A stretch of 15,037 nt of DNA from Comamonadaceae bacterium (GTDB taxonomy: Bacteria > Pseudomonadota > Gammaproteobacteria > Burkholderiales > Burkholderiaceae_C): positions 1 to 15,037 of the forward strand of contig CANCCE010000046.1 of assembly GCA_947374505.1 (NCBI GenBank), in the 5' to 3' direction. The notes beneath the pieces are model-generated. The model saw only the letters and a list, made by a program, of their open reading frames with translations, was not told the origin of the DNA and ran no database searches. The position numbers and the translations under genes were made by a program. Of this stretch, positions 1-6,593 are shown in pieces. Position 1 is the first letter of the stretch. Each line of letters opens with the position of its first letter.

Positions 1-8
1 GGGCGAAT

Positions 9-101
9 AGTAATCACATTTTTGCGTCTCGTTTTCGGCAGATGGTGATAAATTCATCAGACAATTCTGAGGGTCGTTGTTTTGTCTGCCTTGTGATTAC
101 T
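9..101. repeat. Nested inverted repeats downstream of the response regulator
   Basis: The 147 bases left of the response regulator hold no gene. A perfect 10-bp inverted repeat has arms at 9-18 (AGTAATCACA) and 92-101 (TGTGATTACT). A 6-bp pair lies inside it (GGCAGA at 37-42, TCTGCC at 85-90), and a 5-bp hairpin lies inside that (57-61 with 66-70, 4-nt loop). The three pairs are properly nested, so the region could fold as one long structure in RNA. The outer arms could also be two copies of an operator about 83 bp apart, centre to centre. Whatever gene lies left of the window is unknown, so its role is unclear. Confidence 0.4.
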
Positions 102-107
102 TTTAAA

Positions 108-120
108 TTTGTACTATTTT
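108..120. repeat. 13-base direct repeat, copy 1 (left of the two-component genes)
   Basis: TTTGTACTATTTT occurs here and, identically and in the same orientation, at 2598-2610. The copies lie just outside the two ends of the two-component operon. This one is downstream of the response-regulator stop; the other is 13 bp before the kinase start. Both sit in AT-rich spacer. Confidence 0.5.
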
Positions 121-147
121 GTAAAAAACTCTTAAGCGAGGGTGTCT

Positions 148-795
148 TCAGGCTTTAGGTGATGTGTCGTTGTGCATGGCGAAGCGCAGCAGGTCGGCAA
201 AGTTATGGATGTCCAGCTTGGTCATGAGGTTGGTTTTGTGGGTGCTGACGGTTTTGTCGGTGATGTACAGCGCGCGGGCGATGGCGCTGTTGCTGTGACC
301 TGTTGCCAGGCGCTGCAGTATTTCAGACTCGCGTGGGGTCAATCGGGCTGAGGGTGCCGGCGCAAACAGCATGGCCTCCATGAGCCTGGGTTCAACATAA
401 CGGCCGCCGGCCGCGACCACCCGCAGGGCATTCAACAGAATTTGAGGCTCACTGTCTTTGGTGATGTAGCCATTGGCCCCGGCCTCCAATGCCGTGCGAA
501 CGATACGGGGGGTGTTGTGCATGCTGACCACCAGTATGGGTTGCTGCGGCCATTGTTCATGAATGAGGGCGATGAGCCGGTCGCCGCTGGGTTCGGGCAT
601 GGTGAGGTCTAGCAACAGTATGTCGCAAGGGCTGTTTGCCAGTTGCTGCAGGGTGCTTGCGCCGTCGTGGGCCAGCGCCACCACCTGCAGATCCGGTTCG
701 CTGTCGATGAGCCGGGCAAAAGCGCCTCGAACCATCGCATGATCGTCGGCAATCAGCACTTTGATGTGGCCCGAAGCTGATGAGGGCTGGGTCAT
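148..795 (-). CDS. NarL/LuxR-family response regulator
   Basis: Two-component response regulator of 215 aa, usual size for the NarL/FixJ class, acting in the cytoplasm as a DNA-binding transcription factor. The receiver domain spans about residues 10-127, with acidic pocket D17/D18, phospho-acceptor D63 (LLLDLTMPEPSG), S91 and K113. The LuxR-type helix-turn-helix lies at about 151-210 (LTPRESEIL, then NSAIARALYITDKTVSTHKTNLMTKL split across the recognition helix). Its ATG overlaps the stop of the upstream histidine kinase by 4 bp, so the two are almost certainly cotranscribed and translationally coupled, with the kinase as partner. All key phosphorylation residues are present, so it should be active. 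The regulon cannot be read from the sequence. The subfamily has many paralogues, so no gene symbol is given. Confidence 0.93.
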   Translation of the reverse strand: MTQPSSASGHIKVLIADDHAMVRGAFARLIDSEPDLQVVALAHDGASTLQQLANSPCDILLLDLTMPEPSGDRLIALIHEQWPQQPILVVSMHNTPRIVRTALEAGANGYITKDSEPQILLNALRVVAAGGRYVEPRLMEAMLFAPAPSARLTPRESEILQRLATGHSNSAIARALYITDKTVSTHKTNLMTKLDIHNFADLLRFAMHNDTSPKA

Positions 796-2585
796 TGATG
801 GCCGATCCGTGGGCCTTTGGCAGCGTTCATGCCGTTGAGAGGGAGCCAGACCAGCAGCTTGCTGCCTTGTCCGGGTTGGCTTTGCAGACGCATCTCCCCG
901 CCTAGCGCGGCAACGCGTTCGCGCATGCCGAGCAGGCCAAAAGTGCGTTCGCGGTTGTTGGCTTGCGCGTCGAAGCCGATCCCATCGTCAATCACCCGCA
1001 GGCTCAGCCAACCATCGATCACGTCCAAGCTGATGTCGATGTGTTGGCAGTGGGCGTGACGTGCCGCATTGTTGAGTGATTCCTGCAGCAGTCGGTAGGC
1101 GGCGATACCACAGGCTTCGCTGGGGTCGATTCTGGTGTGGCTGTGGTGGGTCAATCGCACAGTGGCCGGCAGTCTTTCATTGAATTCATCACACAGGGCT
1201 TCGACCGCAGGTAAAAAGCCGATGTCAAGCGAAGGCGGGCGGACTTTTTGGGCCAGTTCCCGCGCGATGCGCAAGATGTCATCTATTGCGCGCTTGAGTT
1301 GCCCGACCTGGGCCAGCAACTCGGCGGAGCAAGTGCTCTGCATGGCGCGCATCGTCATGGCAAGGTCAAGTCGCAATGCGCTGAGACGCTGACCGAGGTC
1401 GTCATGAATTTCGCGGGCAAGAAGCTTTCGCTCATCTTCAATCAAGTCCGTTTGATGAGCGGCCAATTGGCGCAGTGCCTGCTGACTACGACGGCGTGAG
1501 CGGACATCGATGTTAAAACCCGCTGCGAAGGCCAGCGCCAGCAGACTGAAGCCGATTCCCGTCATGAGATGGCGCAGTTGGTGGGTGGCGACCAAGTTGT
1601 CAAAGTCGTGGGTGGCGGCGCCAACGCTGAAAAGCAGCGGGGTGCGTTCAAGCTTTTCCCAGAAGTACAGGCGTTCGATAGGGTCAACTTCAAACTTGGT
1701 GCGGAGCATGCCGCTGACCGGTAACGCGGCGAGGGCGGCTAGACCGTTGTTGGATAAGCGGCTGATGGGTGGCGGCAACTGGCTGACCATGACGCCCGCA
1801 CTTTCCATCGGGGTGCCGGCACTCAACATCGCCCAGAAACCCGTTGACGATAAGGCCGTCCTCTGCTCAGTCGCCGGGTCGTGGGTTTTGGTGCCGCGCA
1901 GAATCAAGTCGCCAGACTCTAAATCAATGATGCTGAAGACACTGTCATGGCTTAAGGTGGTGGACTGCAATACGCGGCTTAAATAATCGGTCGGCGCCAG
2001 AAAAGTGATGAGACCCTCAAACTGACCTGATCGCGACAACAAAGGTCGGGTGAATGGCAGTAGCCAGAGCCCGGTGAGGGTGTCCAAAAAGGCCGGTCCT
2101 ATGAGCAGCCTGTCTTGCCGCTTGTCTCGGTGCCTGGACCAGAGCGTGCTGTCGTACAAGGGGTGATCGAGTGCATTTTTTTGCTTGCGGCTTTTCACCA
2201 CATGGCCAAGGGTGTCAATCACGGTCACATCGAAGGCTTCGCTGAGTTCGAGCTTGTCAAAGCGGTCTTGCAGCACTTGTTGAAATTCGGTGGGGTGGTG
2301 TTGCCAATAGCGCCGCAGTTCAAGCAAAACCTGATCCGCGCTGACAAACAGCGTTTTGAGTGACTGGGCGCTGAGCTGGCCGCTGCGGATGATGCGACCC
2401 TCTTCATTTTGTTGCAGGGTCCGGGTCTGCATTTTGAGGTTGGACCCCACCATCGTCCACAACAGAATTAGCCAGGGGGCGGCCATGATCAAACTCGCCA
2501 AAGACAGTGGCAGCCGATGCCATGCTTGCACCACCCGCATGCGCCGATTGTTGGCAGGTGATTCTTTGTGCTTGTATGAATGCAT
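792..2585 (-). CDS. Membrane sensor histidine kinase (HisKA_3 / HATPase_c)
   Basis: Sensor kinase of 597 aa, partner of the response regulator that follows with a 4-bp overlap. A first membrane segment lies at about 27-46 and a second at about 338-357. Between them is a periplasmic domain of about 285 residues with two PAS/Cache-like strand patterns (VTVIDTLGHVV near 120 and FSIIDLESGDLILRG near 217), which suggests a dCache-type sensor; the ligand is unknown. The cytoplasmic part has a HisKA_3 dimerisation helix with phospho-acceptor H394 (LAREIHDDLGQRL), then the ATPase domain: N box QESLNNAARHA (501-511), DDGIGF (533-538) and GLLGMRER (550-557). There is no receiver or HAMP-like extension. 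The ATG at 2585 has no clear Shine-Dalgarno; Met16 (2540) is an alternative start. AT-rich DNA upstream holds a dyad and a repeat that may be regulatory. Confidence 0.92.
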   Translation of the reverse strand: MHSYKHKESPANNRRMRVVQAWHRLPLSLASLIMAAPWLILLWTMVGSNLKMQTRTLQQNEEGRIIRSGQLSAQSLKTLFVSADQVLLELRRYWQHHPTEFQQVLQDRFDKLELSEAFDVTVIDTLGHVVKSRKQKNALDHPLYDSTLWSRHRDKRQDRLLIGPAFLDTLTGLWLLPFTRPLLSRSGQFEGLITFLAPTDYLSRVLQSTTLSHDSVFSIIDLESGDLILRGTKTHDPATEQRTALSSTGFWAMLSAGTPMESAGVMVSQLPPPISRLSNNGLAALAALPVSGMLRTKFEVDPIERLYFWEKLERTPLLFSVGAATHDFDNLVATHQLRHLMTGIGFSLLALAFAAGFNIDVRSRRRSQQALRQLAAHQTDLIEDERKLLAREIHDDLGQRLSALRLDLAMTMRAMQSTCSAELLAQVGQLKRAIDDILRIARELAQKVRPPSLDIGFLPAVEALCDEFNERLPATVRLTHHSHTRIDPSEACGIAAYRLLQESLNNAARHAHCQHIDISLDVIDGWLSLRVIDDGIGFDAQANNRERTFGLLGMRERVAALGGEMRLQSQPGQGSKLLVWLPLNGMNAAKGPRIGHQ

Positions 2586-2597
2586 TAAAAATGTATT

Positions 2598-2610
2598 TTT
2601 GTACTATTTT
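2598..2610. repeat. 13-base direct repeat, copy 2 (upstream of the kinase)
   Basis: This copy is identical to the sequence at 108-120 and lies 13-25 bp upstream of the kinase ATG, in the probable 5' leader or core promoter. The contained GTAC is self-complementary. It could be a regulator site or chance similarity between AT-rich spacers. Confidence 0.5.
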
Positions 2611-2629
2611 TTAAATATAAAACATTCTA

Positions 2630-2647
2630 TTGTTATTAAATTAACAA
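2630..2647. promoter_or_regulatory. 18-bp dyad, candidate operator of the two-component operon
   Basis: TTGTTA (2630-2635) and TAACAA (2642-2647) form perfect 6-bp arms around a 6-bp AT spacer, 45-62 bp upstream of the kinase start. The surrounding 60 bp is strongly AT-rich, unlike the coding DNA on both sides. Size and position suit a dimeric regulator binding at or near the -35 region. An autoregulatory site for the response regulator is one possibility, but nothing in the sequence identifies the protein. Confidence 0.4.
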
Positions 2648-2704
2648 GATGGAGCGACGAAAGTAGCCCCACCGGGCAGTTGCCTGTTCACCGCCTTCGG
2701 GTCG

Positions 2705-4012
2705 CTACAGTGCCCGGTTGCGCGCCAGCGGTGGGTTCTTGGCGAAGTAGCGCAGGATGCCGCGCATCAGGGCATCTGACAGTTGCGCCTGGTAAGCCGG
2801 GTTGCGTAAGCGAGCCTCTTCATCGGGGTTGCTGATGAAGGCGGTTTCGACCAACACGCTCGGAATGTCAGGCGCTTTGAGCACCGCAAAGCTGGCTTGC
2901 TCGACACGTGGCTTGTGCAACTTGCCAACGTTGCCCATCTCGCCCAGCATGGCGCCGCCGAGCTTGAGGCTGTCGTTGATCTGCGCGGTGGTGCTCATGT
3001 CCAACATGGCTTTCAGCACATGCGCATCTTTGGCTTTGATGTTGATGCCGCCGACCATGTCGGCTGAATTTTCTTTGTTGGCGAGCCAGCGCGCTGAGCT
3101 GCTGGAGGCACCGCGGTCGCTCAGGACAAAGACGCTGGCGCCTTGCGGGCGAGCCGTGAAAAATGCATCGGCGTGAATGCTGATGAAGAGATCAGCCTGT
3201 ACGCGTCTGGCTTTTTGCACGCGCACATTGAGCGGCACAAAAAAGTCGGCGTCACGCGTCAGGTAAGCCCGCATGTTGGGTTGCTTGTTGATGCGGTCTT
3301 GCAGTTGCAAGGCGATTTGCAGCACCACATCTTTTTCGAGCGTTCCGCCCGGCCCGACGGCGCCCGGGTCTTCTCCGCCGTGGCCGGGATCGAGGGCGAC
3401 GATGACAAGACGGTCAGTCTTGTCTTTGCTGACGGAAGGTATGGGGCTGTTTTTGGTGGGCTCTGGCCGATGGCCTTGACCGGCAATCAAGTCACCCAAA
3501 GGGTCGGCCAGGGCCACCTGGGCCTCCGCCGCTTGCGTGTCCTTCAGGCGATCCGCAATCAGCGACTCCAGCGGGTCCAGGATTTTTTGTGGGTAGAGGT
3601 CAAACACCAGACGGTGCTGGTATGGCGCAATCGGTGCCAGTGTGAAAACCTGCGGTTGCACTTTTTGCTTGAGGTCGATCACCAAGCGAACCACGTTGGG
3701 CGAATTTTGTCCCACCCGAATGCCCGATATATTGGGGTCTTCAGGCCTGACTTTGGCGATCAACTCACGCAATGCCGGCAACAGCTGAAGGCCCTCAATG
3801 TCAATGGCCACGCGGGGAGGGTCAGCCAGTAAAAACTGCCGCGCTTTGATTTCGCGGTCTGACTCAATCGTGACGCGCGTGTAGTCTTTGGACGGCCACA
3901 AACGCACCGCCAGAATGTCTGCGCCGCGGGCGATGTGTTGCACGCCCAACAGCAACACCAAGCTGCCAAACTGCAGGACGTTGCGGCGATGCAGTGGCTG
4001 TCCGATCTTCAT
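2705..4012 (-). CDS. N-acetylmuramoyl-L-alanine amidase, AMIN + Amidase_3 (AmiB/AmiC type)
   Basis: Periplasmic zinc amidase of 435 aa that cleaves the bond between N-acetylmuramic acid and the stem peptide, splitting septal peptidoglycan during daughter-cell separation. The N-terminus (LHRRNVLQFGSLVLLLG, residues 8-23) is a hydrophobic signal with a twin-arginine pair, so Tat export is plausible, as for E. coli AmiA and AmiC. An AMIN peptidoglycan-binding domain spans about 32-137, a linker 140-200, and Amidase_3 about 203-425. Zinc ligands are H211 (DPGHGG), E226 (TLEKD) and H280 (SIHAD); the catalytic glutamate is E389 (VETAFISN). The segment at about 300-345 after SIHAD (ARWLANKENSADMVGGI) matches the regulatory-helix insertion of EnvC/NlpD-activated amidases. 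Its ATG overlaps the tsaE stop by 4 bp. By synteny with E. coli it corresponds to amiB; I leave the symbol empty because AmiB and AmiC cannot be separated here. Confidence 0.94.
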   Translation of the reverse strand: MKIGQPLHRRNVLQFGSLVLLLGVQHIARGADILAVRLWPSKDYTRVTIESDREIKARQFLLADPPRVAIDIEGLQLLPALRELIAKVRPEDPNISGIRVGQNSPNVVRLVIDLKQKVQPQVFTLAPIAPYQHRLVFDLYPQKILDPLESLIADRLKDTQAAEAQVALADPLGDLIAGQGHRPEPTKNSPIPSVSKDKTDRLVIVALDPGHGGEDPGAVGPGGTLEKDVVLQIALQLQDRINKQPNMRAYLTRDADFFVPLNVRVQKARRVQADLFISIHADAFFTARPQGASVFVLSDRGASSSSARWLANKENSADMVGGINIKAKDAHVLKAMLDMSTTAQINDSLKLGGAMLGEMGNVGKLHKPRVEQASFAVLKAPDIPSVLVETAFISNPDEEARLRNPAYQAQLSDALMRGILRYFAKNPPLARNRAL

Positions 4013-4515
4013 GTGTTGATCAGTCTGGCGCCGGCCGGTGTGAGGGCTTGCACGCTGACGCGGCGTTCATCGTCTGCGCTCAGTTCAATGGCTACAACCA
4101 AATCGGCGCTGGGCAAATGCTGGCCGGCTTTCTCGGGCCACTCAACGAGCTTCAGGCCGGGGCTGGCAAAGATCTCGCGAAAGCCGGCTTCTTCCCATTC
4201 GTCGGGGTCATTGAAGCGGTAAAAATCAAAGTGCCAGATGTTCACTGAAGCAGCATCGGGAGCGCTGACGGTGTAGGGCTCGACCACGGCGTAGGTCGGG
4301 CTTTTGATGCGGCCTGCAACGCCGAGTGCTTTGAGCAGATAACGCACCAAGGTGGTTTTGCCGGCACCGAGATCGCCGCGCAATTGAATCGATGCATTCA
4401 GATTTGAACCGGCGCTTTGCACTTGTTGGGCCAGCGCTTCAGCAAACGCCCGCGTCTGGTCTTCGCTAGACCAGAGCAGACTTTTTACAATAGCGGGGTG
4501 AACCTCAATAGCCAT
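4009..4515 (-). CDS. tsaE: tRNA threonylcarbamoyladenosine biosynthesis ATPase TsaE
   Basis: Cytoplasmic P-loop ATPase (168 aa from the chosen start) that works with TsaB and TsaD to install t6A at position 37 of ANN-decoding tRNAs. Walker A is GDLGAGKTT (47-55). The switch motif KSPTY is at 71-75, the conserved HFDFYR at 95-100 and EWPEKA at 125-130, all diagnostic of the family (YjeE). Length fits the roughly 150-170 aa norm. I chose ATG at 4515 (MAIEVHPAIV). An upstream TTG at 4566 in the same frame would add 17 residues unlike the family. The stop overlaps the amidase start by 4 bp, so tsaE and the amidase form an operon. The 5' end overlaps that of the divergent queG by 18 bp. Confidence 0.93.
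   Translation of the reverse strand: MAIEVHPAIVKSLLWSSEDQTRAFAEALAQQVQSAGSNLNASIQLRGDLGAGKTTLVRYLLKALGVAGRIKSPTYAVVEPYTVSAPDAASVNIWHFDFYRFNDPDEWEEAGFREIFASPGLKLVEWPEKAGQHLPSADLVVAIELSADDERRVSVQALTPAGARLINT
4486..4491 (+). promoter_or_regulatory. Candidate -10 element for queG
   Basis: TACAAT matches the sigma-70 -10 consensus at five of six positions. It ends 6 bp before the GTG start of queG, which would put transcription start at or within a base or two of that start codon. A poor -35 candidate (TTCGCT, 4462-4467) lies 18 bp upstream. The whole element is inside the tsaE coding region on the other strand. Confidence 0.35.
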
Positions 4516-5640
4516 CAATTCATTTCTCAAATTCAACTGTGGGCGCGCGAACTTGGATTCTCGCAAATTGGCGTGGCGGGGATTGACTTGTCTACGGCCG
4601 AAACTGGATTATCGGCTTGGCTGGCAGCTGGATTTCATGGAGACATGCATTACATGGCCGCACACGGTTTGAAAAGGGCGCGGCCGGCGGAGTTGATTCC
4701 CGGCACGGTGAGCGTGATCACGGCGCGCATGGACTATTTGCCGAGGACAAATTCAGTGGAACCAGCTGCCGATTCGGCTGACTGGCCAACGCGGGAACTG
4801 GCGCGGCTGGAGCGCCCCGGCGAAGCCGTGATTTCGGTCTACGCCAGAGGGCGGGACTACCATAAAGTGATGCGATCTCGTCTGCAAAAACTCGGCGAGC
4901 GTATCGCTGAGCACGTGGGTCAATTGGGGCATCGGGCCTTCACAGATTCAGCCCCGGTACTCGAGGCCGAACTGGCTGCGCGCAGCGGGCAGGGCTGGCG
5001 AGGCAAGCACACACTGTTACTTAATCGCGATGCAGGATCGATGTTTTTCTTGGGTGAAATCTATGTCGACATGGCGCTGCCGCCCACTGAGGCCGTGACG
5101 GCGCATTGCGGCAGTTGCAGCGCCTGCATCGACGTTTGCCCGACGCAGGCCATCGTGGCGCCGCATCGCTTGGACGCACGGCGCTGTATTTCTTACCTGA
5201 CGATTGAGCATGCGGGATCGATTCCGCTGGAGTTACGCGCCCCGATGGGGAACCGCATTTATGGCTGTGACGACTGCCAACTGGTGTGCCCCTGGAACAA
5301 GTTTGCCCAGCGCAGCGCGCTGCCGGATTTTGACGAACGTGTCGGCTTGACCGGCCAGCAGTTGCAGACACTTTTTAGCTGGAGAGAAGCAGAATTTTTG
5401 CACTTCACCGAAGGCAGTGCTATTCGGCGGATTGGCCATGAACGCTGGTTGCGGAATCTGGCGGTGGCGATGGGCAACGCGCTGCGAGTCGCCAAAGAGG
5501 GTGGCGTTGATGCTGGAGCGCTTCAAGCCGCGTTGATGGCGCAAAGTCAGCACCCCTCCGAGGTCGTCCGGGAGCATGTGCAGTGGGCGTTGCTGCAGGC
5601 TAGCGTCAGCGAAGCACACCCAAGGCAAACGGCAGACTGA
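4498..5640 (+). CDS. queG: Epoxyqueuosine reductase QueG
   Basis: Cobalamin-dependent iron-sulfur enzyme that reduces epoxyqueuosine to queuosine in the wobble position of GUN-anticodon tRNAs, the last pathway step. From the GTG at 4498 it is 380 aa. An N-terminal catalytic domain contains RGRDYHKVM (118-125) and FTDSAPVLE (148-156), where D150 matches the proposed catalytic aspartate. A ferredoxin-like domain follows with Cys204, 207, 210 and 214 and Cys257, 260 and 264, with C230 between, enough for two [4Fe-4S] clusters. A helical HEAT-like tail begins near 310. I rejected an ATG at 4417 because the extra 27 residues are antisense tsaE and do not resemble QueG. No convincing Shine-Dalgarno precedes the GTG. 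A loop at about 84-108 looks inserted. The 3' end overlaps the convergent AEC gene by 35 bp. Confidence 0.94.
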   Translation: MNLNSHQFISQIQLWARELGFSQIGVAGIDLSTAETGLSAWLAAGFHGDMHYMAAHGLKRARPAELIPGTVSVITARMDYLPRTNSVEPAADSADWPTRELARLERPGEAVISVYARGRDYHKVMRSRLQKLGERIAEHVGQLGHRAFTDSAPVLEAELAARSGQGWRGKHTLLLNRDAGSMFFLGEIYVDMALPPTEAVTAHCGSCSACIDVCPTQAIVAPHRLDARRCISYLTIEHAGSIPLELRAPMGNRIYGCDDCQLVCPWNKFAQRSALPDFDERVGLTGQQLQTLFSWREAEFLHFTEGSAIRRIGHERWLRNLAVAMGNALRVAKEGGVDAGALQAALMAQSQHPSEVVREHVQWALLQASVSEAHPRQTAD

Positions 5641-6511
5641 GCATGCCCAGCACGGTCGACAAGGTCACCAGCCCTGCCACGTAAGCGCCGTTGTAGCCCA
5701 TGCGCGCGGCCAGCACATAAGCGCTAGAGGCCGTTGGCAGGGCCGAAAAAGCCAGTAACACCGTGCTTTGAACGGCAGACAATCCAAACAGCCGCGACAG
5801 CCCGAAGGCGACCAGTGGCAGCAACAGATGTTTGATCAGCAGTACCGATAGCGCCAATGTTTTGCCCCGTGCCAGTGAGCTGAACTGCATGCCCGCGCCA
5901 GCGGCCATCAGACCGAGCGCCAGCGACGCAGCGCCGATGCGGTTGGTGGTGGGTTCCAGCCAGACCGGAATATGAAAGCCCAACAGGTTGACCGCCAAGC
6001 CGCTGCAGGTGGCGATGATCAGCGGGTTGCGCACCAGTTCACGGACGAAACCGCGCTTGGCATGCCTTGTCATGGGCCAGACGGCCGCTACATTGAAGAG
6101 CGGCACGCAGACCCCAATCAACACCGCGATCAGCAGCAAACCCTCGGCGCCGGCCAGTCGTTCAGCGATGGCCAAGCCGATGAAGGAGTTGAAACGAAAG
6201 GCGACTTGAGCGCTACCGGCATGCTCCCGCGGGTCGATGCGGGGGCCAAGCCACGGCAAGTTTGGCAGGCTGTACGCCATTGCAATTCCCAGTAATCCCA
6301 TGGTCAGACCGGCGCCAATGAAACTGGACGTAGCCCCCAAGTCGAGTGGACTTTTAACGATGGACTGGAACAACAGGACCGGGAAAAGGAAGAAATAAAC
6401 CAGGTTTTCGACCTGCTCCCAAACGGTCCGGTTCAGCGCCGTGTAGCGGCAGACCAAGTAGCCGCAGAGGATTAAAGAGAAATCGGGGAATAAAAGTTGA
6501 GCGTAATTCAC
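5606..6511 (-). CDS. AEC-family transporter (auxin efflux carrier type)
   Basis: Inner-membrane carrier of 301 aa with about ten hydrophobic segments in two halves separated by a polar stretch near 85-105. Family signatures are FRFNSFIGLAIA (105-116), RNPLIIATCSGLAVN, and close to the C-terminus ALPTASSAYVLAARMG. Bacterial members include malate/malonate-type carriers (MdcF, MleP), so export or uptake of a small carboxylate is the family-level guess; the substrate is not readable. The start is a GTG at 6511 with only a weak ribosome site (GAGC). It is divergent from the Bug protein across about 80 bp, and its last 35 bp are shared with the end of queG on the other strand. Monocistronic as far as visible. 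Confidence 0.9.
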   Translation of the reverse strand: MNYAQLLFPDFSLILCGYLVCRYTALNRTVWEQVENLVYFFLFPVLLFQSIVKSPLDLGATSSFIGAGLTMGLLGIAMAYSLPNLPWLGPRIDPREHAGSAQVAFRFNSFIGLAIAERLAGAEGLLLIAVLIGVCVPLFNVAAVWPMTRHAKRGFVRELVRNPLIIATCSGLAVNLLGFHIPVWLEPTTNRIGAASLALGLMAAGAGMQFSSLARGKTLALSVLLIKHLLLPLVAFGLSRLFGLSAVQSTVLLAFSALPTASSAYVLAARMGYNGAYVAGLVTLSTVLGMLSLPFALGVLR

Positions 6512-6581
6512 AGCTCAAGAATAACCGCCTGTCTATGTGTCAGCGCTTGCGATTAATATGCGAGCTGTTTTTAAATTCATC

Positions 6582-6587
6582 GAAGGG
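6582..6587 (+). promoter_or_regulatory. Ribosome binding site that fixes the Bug protein start
   Basis: GAAGGG lies 6 nt before ATG 6594 and supports that start over the in-frame codon at 6537, whose extra 19 residues would precede the signal peptide. A weak sigma-70-like pair (TTGCGA at 6547-6552, TTTAAA at 6570-6575, 17-bp spacer) lies inside the rejected extension. Confidence 0.6.
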
Positions 6588-6593
6588 CCTTCC

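Noticed and set aside
108..2610. Two-component operon as a mobile element with 13-bp target duplications
   Set aside because: No transposase, integrase or terminal inverted repeats are present; the direct repeats alone do not support mobility.
2649..2704. Terminator after the amidase gene
   Set aside because: Only short or poorly paired stems (for example 2675-2684, and AGCGAC/GTCGCT at 2653-2658 and 2701-2706) and no T run on the minus strand; not strong enough to call.
3143..3832. Plus-strand ORF of 229 codons opposite the amidase
   Set aside because: The amidase on the other strand has all its catalytic residues, and the antisense product matches no family pattern.
4417..4497. N-terminal extension of QueG from an upstream ATG
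   Set aside because: The 27 extra residues are antisense tsaE and do not resemble the QueG N-terminus, which begins naturally at the GTG.
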